Shown: in pieces, positions 8,038-15,849 of the stretch
Position numbering within the stretch: position 1 is the first letter of the stretch
How the letters are laid out: the number at the start of each line of letters is the position of its first letter
Position numbers and translations under genes: made by a program
From: Hyphomicrobiales bacterium
GTDB taxonomy: Bacteria; Pseudomonadota; Alphaproteobacteria; Rhizobiales; Xanthobacteraceae
DNA length: 16,835 nucleotides
Reading direction: 5' to 3'
Assembly: GCA_026400425.1 (NCBI GenBank)
Contig: JAPLPC010000164.1
Coordinates: 1-16,835 of the forward strand
Notes under the pieces: model-generated
The model's input: only the letters and a program-made list of their open reading frames with translations
The model's database searches: none
Told to the model about the DNA's origin: nothing

Positions 8038-8424
8038 ATGGACTATCGTATCTACGCGTCGCTCGCTGTTTTTCTGCTAGTGGGTAGCGCTGCTCATGCC
8101 CAGGATGCCGCGGCCGGTGAGAAATCATTCAATAAATGCCGCGCCTGTCATCAGGTTGGCGAGACCGCGAAGAATTCCGTCGGTCCTGAACTAAACGGCT
8201 TGTTTGGCCGCAAATCAGGCAGCGTTGCCGGGTATAATTATTCCGAAGCGAACAAGAACTCGAATATCACTTGGGACGATGCGGTCTTCACCGACTATAT
8301 CAAGGATCCGAAAGGCCGCGTGCCTGGGACCAAGATGGCGTTTGCTGGGATCAAAAACGAGCAGGAGATCAAGGATCTTGCCGCGTTCCTCAAACAGTTC
8401 GGCGTGGATGGCAAGAAGAAATAG
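8038..8424 (+). CDS. Class I cytochrome c (c2/c550-like), end of sox operon
   Basis: This is a 128-residue periplasmic cytochrome with a Sec leader ending in AHAQ (about residue 21), haem site C34-R-A-C37-H38, and M100 in GTKMAFAG as the distal ligand. The pattern VGPELNGLFGRKSG...YSEANKNS is typical of the c2/c550 group. The ATG at 8038 is preceded by AGAGG; the longer in-frame extension to 7951 overlaps soxD and has no export signal. Its place directly after a monohaem soxD suggests it takes electrons from SoxCD and possibly SoxAX on to a terminal oxidase, in effect an unfused version of the second SoxD domain. That link is inference; a general electron carrier is equally compatible. Confidence 0.9.
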   Translation: MDYRIYASLAVFLLVGSAAHAQDAAAGEKSFNKCRACHQVGETAKNSVGPELNGLFGRKSGSVAGYNYSEANKNSNITWDDAVFTDYIKDPKGRVPGTKMAFAGIKNEQEIKDLAAFLKQFGVDGKKK

Positions 8425-8781
8425 CCTCGCGTCATTATGACTGCACATATCACCGTTGGCTCAATTTGGACTTTAGTATCCGTTCACCAGGTGCGGCATT
8501 CGTGTAGTGACGCACGACCGCCGTAGAGTCGAGGGTTTTGCAGCCGCACGCTGGACTGCAATAAATCGCGATAGGTTGTGAGACTTTGCGGCTGCCGAGC
8601 GCTATTTCAAACGGCAGCCTTTACAAACGCTTGTATTCAAGAAAATTGACCGCAGCTCGGATGCACAGGTGTGGCCTCTACATCCTTCTACTATTAAATG
8701 CATAAAATTGACGAATTTCGCAGAGACTTGCAGAACGTCGGCCTCGGTCCCACTTCTTTGGGAAAGATGAGGTAAATAAGG
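8425..8781. other. Junction without a convincing gene
   Basis: This 357 bp separates the sox cluster from the accessory island. No tRNA, integrase or insertion sequence is visible, and short open frames here have neither ribosome sites nor recognisable content. It contains the 11 bp palindrome GTCATTATGAC at 8431-8441 just after the cytochrome gene, the inverted repeats listed separately at 8540-8619, and an AT-rich run at about 8685-8720. From here on, base composition departs from the GC-rich sox genes, so an island boundary probably lies within it. Confidence 0.5.
8540..8619. promoter_or_regulatory. Overlapping inverted repeats, possible alternative hairpins
   Basis: GCAGCCGCA at 8540-8548 is exactly complementary to TGCGGCTGC at 8587-8595. 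Part of that same segment, GGCTGCCG at 8590-8597, is exactly complementary to CGGCAGCC at 8612-8619, leaving a 14-base loop. The middle segment can thus pair with either flank but not both, the geometry of an attenuator. Only TTT follows the second hairpin, so terminator strength would be poor. It may act on read-through from the sox operon or on the gene at 8782, or may be coincidental. Confidence 0.35.
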
Positions 8782-9306
8782 ATGGCCAACAACAAAGAGC
8801 TCGAAGCCGGGCTGAAGGCGATGGCTAGAGATTTCCATCTCCCGGGTGGAGGGCGCAAAAAGCTTTCGCGACTAGTGACCGAACACTTGGCCTGGTTCGA
8901 TTCTGCCGAGCGCCGTGGCATGACCTGGCGAGACATGATCACGGCTTTGACCGCTGCGGGCGTTACCGGCCGAAGCGGCCGGCCGTTGAGTATCGGTACG
9001 CTCTCTGCGACGGTCTGGCGTGCGCGCTCGGAGGAGGTCGCCGGGCAGACGGAACGCCCTCGGGAACAGCCTGAATCGTCGCGGCGGGTCGGTGTACGTC
9101 AGAAAGGACAACCCTTGGGCATGGAGGCAGAGAGGTTGCGGGGTGAAAAGTACACTGTGGTCCCGCATGGAACAGATTACGGTCGGGCCCGCCCAGCGGC
9201 CCCAGCGCCGGCGAAACGCTCGAACAGTGGTGGTGCCGCACGGAGCAACAAAGACGTACTCGCATTTATGGATAGGGCGCGATCGGTTCGCCGACGACCG
9301 GAGTAG
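8782..9306 (+). CDS. Accessory protein with helix-turn-helix-like segment
   Basis: This 174-residue protein is of no family I can name with certainty. The N-terminal 85 residues are well ordered. The segment MTWRDMITALTAAGVTGRSGRPLSIGTL (about residues 49-76) reads like the DNA-binding helix pair found in recombinases and in small proteins of conjugative plasmids and integrated elements. The remainder is basic, low in hydrophobics and probably disordered. The ATG is preceded by TGAGG at 8768-8772. It sits alone between the sox cluster and the restriction-like genes, and the reading frame that follows it is only 23 codons. The composition is intermediate between the sox genes and the island. 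It is probably a remnant of a mobile element module; no function is claimed. Confidence 0.7.
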   Translation: MANNKELEAGLKAMARDFHLPGGGRKKLSRLVTEHLAWFDSAERRGMTWRDMITALTAAGVTGRSGRPLSIGTLSATVWRARSEEVAGQTERPREQPESSRRVGVRQKGQPLGMEAERLRGEKYTVVPHGTDYGRARPAAPAPAKRSNSGGAARSNKDVLAFMDRARSVRRRPE

Positions 9307-9317
9307 AAGGAGTTGAC

Positions 9318-9389
9318 ATGACGCGTCCGCCTACCGGCAGAGCGTCATGCAGACGTCGTCACGCTCCAAAACCTTCCTGGATGGCCTGA
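9318..9389 (+). pseudogene. Possible truncated 5' gene remnant (23 codons)
   Basis: AAGGAG at 9307-9312 is ideally placed before an ATG at 9318, just downstream of the preceding gene's stop, as for the next gene of an operon. The frame ends after 23 codons at TGA 9387-9389. The peptide (starting MTRPPTGRAS) is arginine-rich and unlike any protein I recognise. The simplest reading is that the original gene was cut or replaced when the neighbouring island arrived, leaving only its translation start. A genuine short peptide or leader is possible. The 9390-9458 stretch beyond it shows nothing. Confidence 0.3.
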
Positions 9390-9458
9390 GCATTGACGGT
9401 CTCAATCCGAAATATTGGAAATTCCGTTCACGGCTGCGGACAATTTTGAGGCAATCTA

Positions 9459-10565
9459 CTAAGAATAACCTCGAAAGCCGTAAGGCCTTCCGCTATCCAT
9501 TTTATACAAGCGGAAATCGGGATCCTTGCCGAATGCAAACAAATACTCATTAGGCTCAAACGTACGTATCTTAAAGCCGTCAGCGACCCGTTCGAACTCG
9601 ATGATAGTGCCGTCATACGCGCCAATTCCGTAGTCCTCTGGTATCGGTAGCGTTATCTTCTCCATCATATTATTGCCAAGCCGCAGCGCTCGAACGAGAT
9701 TTCCTTGAGAAAAGACGAAAGTTATGTCGCCGATGACGCTGTTCTTCTGCTGATTGGGGTCGGTTGGTAAAGCAAAAAACTTGTGCGTACCTCGCGGCAG
9801 ATCAATTTGATTGCCGGGTTTGTCAGCTCCCCGATTGCGCGTTACGTATCCGGCATCAATCCAGAAGAACCGATGCTCCCCTTCCTCGGCTGGTACCTGG
9901 TTTTCGTCCTCAGTCGCATCGTCAGGCTCTTCAATCTGGAGCTCGACAGCCGGCGCCCTAAAGATCGTATTTGACCAGGTCTCTTTGTACAGTTCAAAAA
10001 TTGAATTCAGCTCGATGCCTTCATCCCAGAGCTCAGAAGCGCCGTCGAAAGTTTCTTTCAAACAGGTCGCGTACTCATCCTTATCCTTCGCAACAAGGAG
10101 GGTTCCGCATTCGGTGCTTTCGGTAAGACCGTTTCGGCTGAAGTTTCCGGACCCGGCGATCATGCCGTATATCTGATTGGTCTCATTCCACGCGAAACAC
10201 GCCTTCATATGGAAGTCTTGCTCCGGGGCGAAGCCCGACGCGGTAACCACAACGTCGCCGTTCGCTATCTTCACGGTGGTATTAGGTTTCGCCGAAATGA
10301 ACTTCAGCGCTGCTGGCGCAGTGCGACCATAATCGACCCCAAAAAGCCAACGCGATTGGCGCGCGTTCCAGAATGCGTCGCCAAATCTTCGCTGAAATTC
10401 GGCGCATCCAGAAAACGTAGCATACGCAAAACAGAAAATTAGGTCTTCAGGCTCGACGTACGCGATCAGCTTCTCAATTGAGTCGAGAGTTGCGTCTGCC
10501 GAGTCGCCTTGAATGAAAGGTGCGACGATCAATCGGTTTCCCCAGCTGCTGGTTTTCCCGCACAA
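9459..10565 (-). CDS. PLD-family nuclease, restriction-endonuclease-like
   Basis: This 368-residue protein has an N-terminal phospholipase-D-type domain with a single HKD site: H119-M-K121 in QDFHMKACFAW, then G138-SGNFSRNG. The aspartate usually found a few residues after the lysine is replaced (W126, N127), and E149/E152 follow. One-HKD proteins of this sort act as dimers and include the metal-independent endonucleases BfiI and NgoFVII. The acidic linker at about 213-230 leads to a C-terminal domain (about 230-350) that may be a B3-like DNA-recognition fold, as in R.NgoAVII and R.CglI; that is inference from length and position. The start is uncertain: TTG at 10563-10565 has no ribosome site, whereas an in-frame TTG at 10530-10532 follows GGGGA. 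It diverges from the methyltransferase operon. Confidence 0.82.
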   Translation of the reverse strand: MCGKTSSWGNRLIVAPFIQGDSADATLDSIEKLIAYVEPEDLIFCFAYATFSGCAEFQRRFGDAFWNARQSRWLFGVDYGRTAPAALKFISAKPNTTVKIANGDVVVTASGFAPEQDFHMKACFAWNETNQIYGMIAGSGNFSRNGLTESTECGTLLVAKDKDEYATCLKETFDGASELWDEGIELNSIFELYKETWSNTIFRAPAVELQIEEPDDATEDENQVPAEEGEHRFFWIDAGYVTRNRGADKPGNQIDLPRGTHKFFALPTDPNQQKNSVIGDITFVFSQGNLVRALRLGNNMMEKITLPIPEDYGIGAYDGTIIEFERVADGFKIRTFEPNEYLFAFGKDPDFRLYKMDSGRPYGFRGYS

Positions 10566-10661
10566 GGTTAAATTCTTTGATTAGATTTGAGGTGCTTTGC
10601 ACCTTCGACAACAGAACAATAGAGGGTTGACGCGCAGGTTCGGCATTAAAAAACTGCTACC
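10566..10661. promoter_or_regulatory. Divergent control region with perfect palindrome
   Basis: This is the gap between the PLD nuclease gene and the rightward operon. AGGTGC at 10590-10595 and GCACCT at 10599-10604 form a perfect 6+3+6 inverted repeat, 25 bp before the TTG start of the nuclease gene. TTGACG at 10627-10632 on the + strand is a good -35 candidate for the rightward operon, although only a weak A-rich -10 follows. A palindrome of this kind between a nuclease and a methyltransferase gene could be an operator that delays nuclease expression. No controller protein gene is recognised nearby apart from the unknown small frame at 10662. Confidence 0.45.
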
Positions 10662-11006
10662 ATGCGGTTGAAATACCAAGCGGCTGATCAGTCGGTCCCG
10701 CGTTTTCTGCTCATTTGCCGCTATGGCGTGGGCACCCAGATTGGCCAGGTTGTAAGGATATCTGATTCTTGGTCCGCACACCTGAAACTTCGGCGTGGGT
10801 TACGGAAGAATCGGCTTAGCAACGGCCAGCGGCCCGTTGCCCTAGTGGGCCGCCCGTGCTCTATCCCCCGACAAATGCAGCAATATTTTCATAATCAAGA
10901 ACCGTCTGATCTTGTTGCGTACGAGGGGCATGCCGTTATGATTTACGGGCACTCCCGCAATCTGGACGGAATCGGATTGGGCTTTTGGCCCAAGGACTCG
11001 GAATGA
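10662..11006 (+). CDS. Possible small protein coupled to the methyltransferase
   Basis: This 114-codon frame runs from ATG 10662 to TGA 11004-11006, and that stop overlaps the methyltransferase start as ATGA, the arrangement seen between co-translated genes and seen again between the next two genes. The protein is basic in its middle (KLRRGLRKNRL) and ends in an ordered-looking stretch EGHAVMIYGHSRN. I recognise no domain. Against it: there is no Shine-Dalgarno before the ATG and codon use is not decisive. It could be a small regulator or an accessory subunit, or chance sequence filling a 340 bp leader. No other gene is visible in this stretch. Confidence 0.4.
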   Translation: MRLKYQAADQSVPRFLLICRYGVGTQIGQVVRISDSWSAHLKLRRGLRKNRLSNGQRPVALVGRPCSIPRQMQQYFHNQEPSDLVAYEGHAVMIYGHSRNLDGIGLGFWPKDSE

Positions 11007-13774
11007 ACGCAGTAGAGATTGAAGAAGCAGTATCGGAATTGGCGGCCAGTCCTTTTGACCCGGGCGAATTTCCGTATGCCTTCCTACGTGCGTTTGGCAA
11101 CAAAGAGACGACGATCAAACGTCTCCGCAGCGGGCAATCGAACAGCTCAGACGTTCCGGGCGGCGTCCTTCAACGCAACAACATCCATATTACGGTCTGC
11201 GCAGAAGGCCGCGTCAACGAGGCAATATCGGTACTTCGCCAGAGCCCAAAAACTCTTGCCGCCAAAGCGAAATTCATTTTAGCCACTGACGGGGTCTCGC
11301 TGGAAGCCGAAGATCTAACGAGCGGTGAGCCTCTTGCATGCGCCTTTCAGGAATTCGGAAAGAGTTTTGGCTTCTTCCTGCCCCTGGCCGGCATCTCAGC
11401 GGTCAAGGAAATTGCAAATAATCCTTTCGACGTAAAGGCGACCGGAAAGCTGAACAAGCTTTACGTCGAACTACTCAAGGACAATCCGGATTGGGCGACG
11501 GAATCGCGGCGCCCCGCACTGAACCAATTTATTGCCCGTTTGATTTTTTGCTTCTTCGCAGAGGACACGGGAATTTTCCGACCAAAGCAATTTACAAAAA
11601 CGCTCGCAACGATGTCCGACGGCCAATCCGGCAATACGCACGAGGTGATGTGCGAGCTTTTTCAAGCTATGAATATGAAGTCTGTAGACCGGCCAGCCGC
11701 GAGGATAAAGACCTGGGCCGATGACTTTCCTCACGTCAATGGCGGCATGTTCTCAGGTGGAGCGGAATGCCCGCGGTTCAGCCGCATTGCGCGCTCTTAC
11801 TTATTGTCGGTCGGCAGCTTGGAATGGGACAAGATTAATCCCGACATTTTCGGATCGATGATTCAAGCCGTTGCCGACGATGATGAGCGGGGGAATCTCG
11901 GCATGCATTATACAAGCGTGCCTAATATTCTGAAGGTATTAAACCCCCTCTTTCTGGACGATTTGCGCGCTCAGCTTGCATCGGCAGGAAACAACGTTCG
12001 AAAGCTCAGGAACCTCCGACGCCGTCTTTCGAATATGCGTGTATTTGACCCTGCATGCGGGTCTGGCAATTTCTTAGTCATTGCCTACAAGGAAATGCGC
12101 GCGATAGAGCATGAGATCGTTGTGCAGACGCGAGATGAGCCAAAGAGCGTTATCCCACTATCGAATTTCTACGGCATCGAGATCAAGAGTTTCGCCGTGG
12201 AGATTGCTCGGCTCGCTTTGTTGATTGCTGAGTTTCAAGCAGACTGCATTTACCTCAGCCAACGCGAGGCACGCGCCATGGTGCTGCCTCTTCATGAGAC
12301 CGGCCAAATACATGTCGGCAACGCATTGCGGCGCGAGTGGCTCGAAATCTGCCCGCCAACCTCGGCCAAGTTAGCCGTCGAGCGCGATCTAGCCGGACCG
12401 ACAGGGAGGCTCGCACTCGAACCATTCGACGGATCGGAAGTTCGGATCGAAACATATATCTGCGGCAATCCTCCGTATGGAGGAAGCAAGTGGCAGACGG
12501 AAGATCAAAAGGAAGACTTGCGCCTTGCTTGCAGCTCGCAGATTAGGGACTGGAGGTCTCTTGACTATGTTGCGGGATGGTTTGTGAAAGCTTCAGACTA
12601 CGCGAAGCACGAACCGTCTCGCGCCGCGTTTGTTAGTACCAATTCAGTGTGTCAGGGACAGATGGTGCCTGTCCTATGGCCAACATTGCTTGAAGATCGC
12701 TCGATCGTATTTGCGCACACTTCATTCAAGTGGTCGAATCTGGCTAGTCGCAATGCCGGAGTAATAGTTGTCATCGTCGGCCTCGGCGAAAGAACAAAAG
12801 GCACCCGCTTGCTTTATGTGGGCGAAGGTGCGGATGTCACGGTTCATTCGGTAGAGAATATCAACGCTTATCTCATTCCCGCGAATGACATTATTGTCGA
12901 GCCCCGTGATCGACCTTTATCTGACCTGTCGTCGATGTTGTTCGGCAACATGCCGAGAGACGGTGGTCATCTGTGCCTAAGCGTTGACGAGATGAGGTTG
13001 GCCTCTTCGGCTTCGCCGAACGCCAAGCGCTGGGTGAAGCGCTATATGGGGTCGGAGGACATGATCAATGGTGGCGTGAGGGGCTGCCTATGGATTCCTG
13101 ACGAGGATGCAGATCTCGCCAAATCTGACCCATTCGCAGGCCCCCGGTTAAAACAAGTCGAGCTTGTTCGCGCGGCAAGCGCGGCGCCTTCGACGCGTAG
13201 CTTTGCAAAACGGTCTCATCGTTTCGTTCAAATTCAAGGGGTGGCTAAAACACGGACGATTGCCGTCGCAAAGGTTTCCTCTGAGAGACGCGCTTACATT
13301 CCTGCCACACTATATGATGACAGTACGATCATCAGTGATCTACTATTTGGTATTTACGACGCGCCATTGTGGAATCTCGCAATCGTTGCTTGCCGTCTGC
13401 ACCTTGTTTGGATTGCGACTGTCTGCGGAAAGTTGAAGAACGATTTTCGGTATTCAAATACGCTGGGCTGGAACACATTTCCGGTACCTATACTAACTGA
13501 TCGCAACAAGGATGAACTGTCAAAACGAGCAGAGGACATTCTACTTGCACGAGAGGCGCACTTTCCAGCTACCCTAGCCAATCTGTACGATCCTGAGGGC
13601 ATGCCTGATGATCTTCGTCGAGCTCATGACGCAAATGATGAGGCCATCGAGCGCATTTACATCGGCCGCCGCTTTAGAAATGACACTGAGCGTCTTGAAA
13701 AGCTCTTCGACCTGTTCTCGCGAATGAAGGTGGAGAAGAACGAACCCAAAAGGAAGACGAAGAGCGTGGCATGA
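11003..13774 (+). CDS. MmeI-like adenine-specific DNA methyltransferase
   Basis: This 923-residue protein transfers a methyl group from S-adenosylmethionine, presumably to adenine N6. Motif I is F348-DPACGSGNF-357 and motif IV is N489-PPYG-493, in the order of gamma-class N6-adenine enzymes. Upstream, residues about 140-190 (LNKLYVELL...RLIFCFFAEDTGIF) match the helical spacer of MmeI-type enzymes. The C terminus from L861 (LYDPEGMPDDLRRAH) matches their end domain, and target recognition probably lies at about 560-800. MmeI itself has an N-terminal D-ExK nuclease; the corresponding region here (ATDGVSLEAEDLTSGE) shows no clear ExK, so the protein is probably methylation-only. ATG 11003 after AAGGA is preferred over the TTG at 10985. 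The stop overlaps the helicase start as ATGA. Confidence 0.93.
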   Translation: MNAVEIEEAVSELAASPFDPGEFPYAFLRAFGNKETTIKRLRSGQSNSSDVPGGVLQRNNIHITVCAEGRVNEAISVLRQSPKTLAAKAKFILATDGVSLEAEDLTSGEPLACAFQEFGKSFGFFLPLAGISAVKEIANNPFDVKATGKLNKLYVELLKDNPDWATESRRPALNQFIARLIFCFFAEDTGIFRPKQFTKTLATMSDGQSGNTHEVMCELFQAMNMKSVDRPAARIKTWADDFPHVNGGMFSGGAECPRFSRIARSYLLSVGSLEWDKINPDIFGSMIQAVADDDERGNLGMHYTSVPNILKVLNPLFLDDLRAQLASAGNNVRKLRNLRRRLSNMRVFDPACGSGNFLVIAYKEMRAIEHEIVVQTRDEPKSVIPLSNFYGIEIKSFAVEIARLALLIAEFQADCIYLSQREARAMVLPLHETGQIHVGNALRREWLEICPPTSAKLAVERDLAGPTGRLALEPFDGSEVRIETYICGNPPYGGSKWQTEDQKEDLRLACSSQIRDWRSLDYVAGWFVKASDYAKHEPSRAAFVSTNSVCQGQMVPVLWPTLLEDRSIVFAHTSFKWSNLASRNAGVIVVIVGLGERTKGTRLLYVGEGADVTVHSVENINAYLIPANDIIVEPRDRPLSDLSSMLFGNMPRDGGHLCLSVDEMRLASSASPNAKRWVKRYMGSEDMINGGVRGCLWIPDEDADLAKSDPFAGPRLKQVELVRAASAAPSTRSFAKRSHRFVQIQGVAKTRTIAVAKVSSERRAYIPATLYDDSTIISDLLFGIYDAPLWNLAIVACRLHLVWIATVCGKLKNDFRYSNTLGWNTFPVPILTDRNKDELSKRAEDILLAREAHFPATLANLYDPEGMPDDLRRAHDANDEAIERIYIGRRFRNDTERLEKLFDLFSRMKVEKNEPKRKTKSVA

Positions 13775-15849
13775 TACCAGACAACCCAACAAACAAAAGG
13801 ACTCTGCCGTCCGTCTCAATTTCGACCGCGAGGACGGGAGCGTCCACAAAGCAGAACGAAATGGGTATGCGCGTCATGCAAGAGCGCGTTTATGCCCATC
13901 GCGGCGAACAGTACTTACTAATCAAATCGCCGCCCGCCTCGGGAAAGTCGCGCGCGCTCATGTTCGTGGCGCTCGATAAGTTACACAAACAGGGCTTGAA
14001 GCAGGCAATCATTGTCGTACCGGAGAAATCCATTGGTGGAAGCTTTGCCGACGAAAAACTAACGGCCAATGGGTTCTGGTCAGACTGGACGGTCAACCCG
14101 CAATGGAATCTATGCAACGCCCCTGGCATTGATGAGCCAAAAGTAGCAAAGTCGAAAGTAAAAGCGGTCGGCGAATTTCTTGCCTCAGATGACAAGGTGC
14201 TCGTCTGCACCCATGCGACATTCCGCTTTGCAGTGGAAGAGTTAGGCATTGAAGCGTTCGACAATCGGCTGATCGCTGTTGATGAGTTTCATCATGTCAG
14301 CAGCAATCCCGACAATAAGCTCGGAAGCCAGCTTGAGCAGTTAATCGCTCGCGATAAGACTCACATCGTCGCTATGACTGGATCGTATTTCCGGGGCGAT
14401 GCAGAGCCCGTATTGGCGCCTGGCGACGAAGCCAAGTTCGAAACCGTCACCTATACCTACTATGAACAACTGAATGGCTATGAACATCTGAAGTCGCTTG
14501 ATATTGGCTATTTCTTCTACACCCAGCGCTATCTGGACGCGATAATGAAGGTGCTCGATCCCACCTTCAAAACGATTGTGCATATTCCCAATGTGAATTC
14601 ACGTGAAAGCACGAAGGATAAGCATAAAGAAGTCGAAGAGATCATGGATGCCCTAGGCGTCTGGAAAGGTGTCGACGCTGACACGGGTTTCCACATGATC
14701 GAGTTGCCGAACGGCAGGGTAATCAGGGTCGCTGACTTGGTCGACGACGATCCGTCGAGGCGGGAAAAGGTTTCAGCTGCACTCAAGGAACCTAAGCAAC
14801 GCGACAACCGCGACCACGTCGATATTATTATCGCCCTCGGCATGGCGAAAGAGGGCTTTGACTGGATTTGGTGCGAACACGCGCTAACGGTTGGCTACCG
14901 CAGCAGCCTCACGGAAATTATCCAGATCATCGGTCGGGCGACCCGGGATGCCCCGGGGAAAGAGAGATCGAGATTCACCAACCTCATTGCCGAAGTGGAC
15001 GCCGCACAGCCTCTCGTCGTCGATGCCTTAAACGATACGCTGAAAGCTATTGCCGCAAGCCTCTTGATGGAACAGGTTCTCGCCCCCCGGTTCGAGTTCA
15101 CGCCAAAGAATGCCGGGAAGAAGGAAGGCTTTGACTACGGGCCTAATGGCTATTCCGAGGACAACCCCCGTAACGTTGGCTATAACGAGGCCACAGGGCA
15201 GTTCCATTTTGAGATCAAGGGGTTGGTAACGCCGGAGAGTCCTGAAGCCACTAGAATCTGCCGCGAAGACCTGAATGAGGTCATTACTGCGTTTGTACAG
15301 GATAAAGCTGCACTAGAACGCGGCATTTTTGATCGCGAGAACACCGTGCCAGAGGAGTTGACGGTTGCTCGCATGGGCAAGATCGTCCGCGGCCGGTATC
15401 CGGAGCTCAGTGAAGCAGACCAAGAGGCTGTCCGTCAGCATGCAATCGCCGCGCTCAACCTGACGCAGGAAGCCAAACGGCTCGCCAGAGAAGAAAATGC
15501 CGAGCTGACTGCGAACACCGCGCTGTTGGATGGCGTGCGCAAAATTGCGATGGATGTTCGGGAACTCGACATCGACCTGATCGATCACATCAATCCTTTC
15601 GAGGCTGCATACGCAGTGGTCGCAAAAGCGATGGATGAAAACGTCTTGAAGCAAGTAAAGGCAGTCATTGAAGCTAAGCGCGTGACCTTGAGCTATGAGG
15701 AAGCCCGCGATCTTGCCGTGCGTGCGCTCAAGTACAAACAGGAACGCGGACGTTCCCCTGAGATCACCTCGCAAGATGCTTGGGAAAAGAAACTGGCCGA
15801 GGGCGTTGCCGCTCTCGCCCGCTTTAGATCGCAGGCCGCAAATGGCTGA
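13771..15849 (+). CDS. SF2 DEAD/DEAH-box helicase of restriction-like operon
   Basis: This 692-residue ATP-dependent helicase or translocase shows, in order, Walker A S53-PPASGKS-60, the DEAH-type Walker B D171-E-F-H174, motif III A201-MTGS-205, a motif V-like ALGMAKEGFDW, and motif VI Q385-IIGRATR-392. The helicase core fills about residues 30-400. The C-terminal 290 residues are charged and helical, with no nuclease motif I can see, and may bind partner proteins. It overlaps the methyltransferase by 4 bp (ATGA) and the following GIY-YIG gene by 8 bp, so it is part of the same transcript and probably the same complex. SF2 motors drive type I and III restriction and the NgoAVII/CglI PLD enzymes; a motor role in cleavage is inferred. 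Confidence 0.92.
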   Translation: MIPDNPTNKRTLPSVSISTARTGASTKQNEMGMRVMQERVYAHRGEQYLLIKSPPASGKSRALMFVALDKLHKQGLKQAIIVVPEKSIGGSFADEKLTANGFWSDWTVNPQWNLCNAPGIDEPKVAKSKVKAVGEFLASDDKVLVCTHATFRFAVEELGIEAFDNRLIAVDEFHHVSSNPDNKLGSQLEQLIARDKTHIVAMTGSYFRGDAEPVLAPGDEAKFETVTYTYYEQLNGYEHLKSLDIGYFFYTQRYLDAIMKVLDPTFKTIVHIPNVNSRESTKDKHKEVEEIMDALGVWKGVDADTGFHMIELPNGRVIRVADLVDDDPSRREKVSAALKEPKQRDNRDHVDIIIALGMAKEGFDWIWCEHALTVGYRSSLTEIIQIIGRATRDAPGKERSRFTNLIAEVDAAQPLVVDALNDTLKAIAASLLMEQVLAPRFEFTPKNAGKKEGFDYGPNGYSEDNPRNVGYNEATGQFHFEIKGLVTPESPEATRICREDLNEVITAFVQDKAALERGIFDRENTVPEELTVARMGKIVRGRYPELSEADQEAVRQHAIAALNLTQEAKRLAREENAELTANTALLDGVRKIAMDVRELDIDLIDHINPFEAAYAVVAKAMDENVLKQVKAVIEAKRVTLSYEEARDLAVRALKYKQERGRSPEITSQDAWEKKLAEGVAALARFRSQAANG

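Noticed and set aside
3314..8645. ATTCAAGAAAA occurs at 3314-3324 and again at 8635-8645, both in non-coding DNA, suggesting a shared operator
   Set aside because: Many 11-base matches are expected by chance in a window of this size, and the flanks are not similar enough to claim a site.
8602..8838. 78-codon minus-strand frame at the junction
   Set aside because: It overlaps the start of the 8782 gene, has no ribosome site and contains the inverted repeats; considered chance.
9347..9553. 68-codon + strand frame overlapping the end of the PLD gene
   Set aside because: No ribosome site, unrecognisable product, and half of it is antisense to the PLD coding sequence.
10985..11002. TTG start extending the methyltransferase by six residues
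   Set aside because: ATG 11003 has AAGGA at suitable spacing and forms the ATGA overlap with the upstream frame.
9459..15849. Assignment of the island to DISARM, which also has a PLD protein, helicase and methyltransferase
   Set aside because: No DUF1998 (DrmB) protein is present, the helicase is not of DrmA type as far as can be read, and the PLD gene is divergent; the NgoAVII/CglI comparison fits better.
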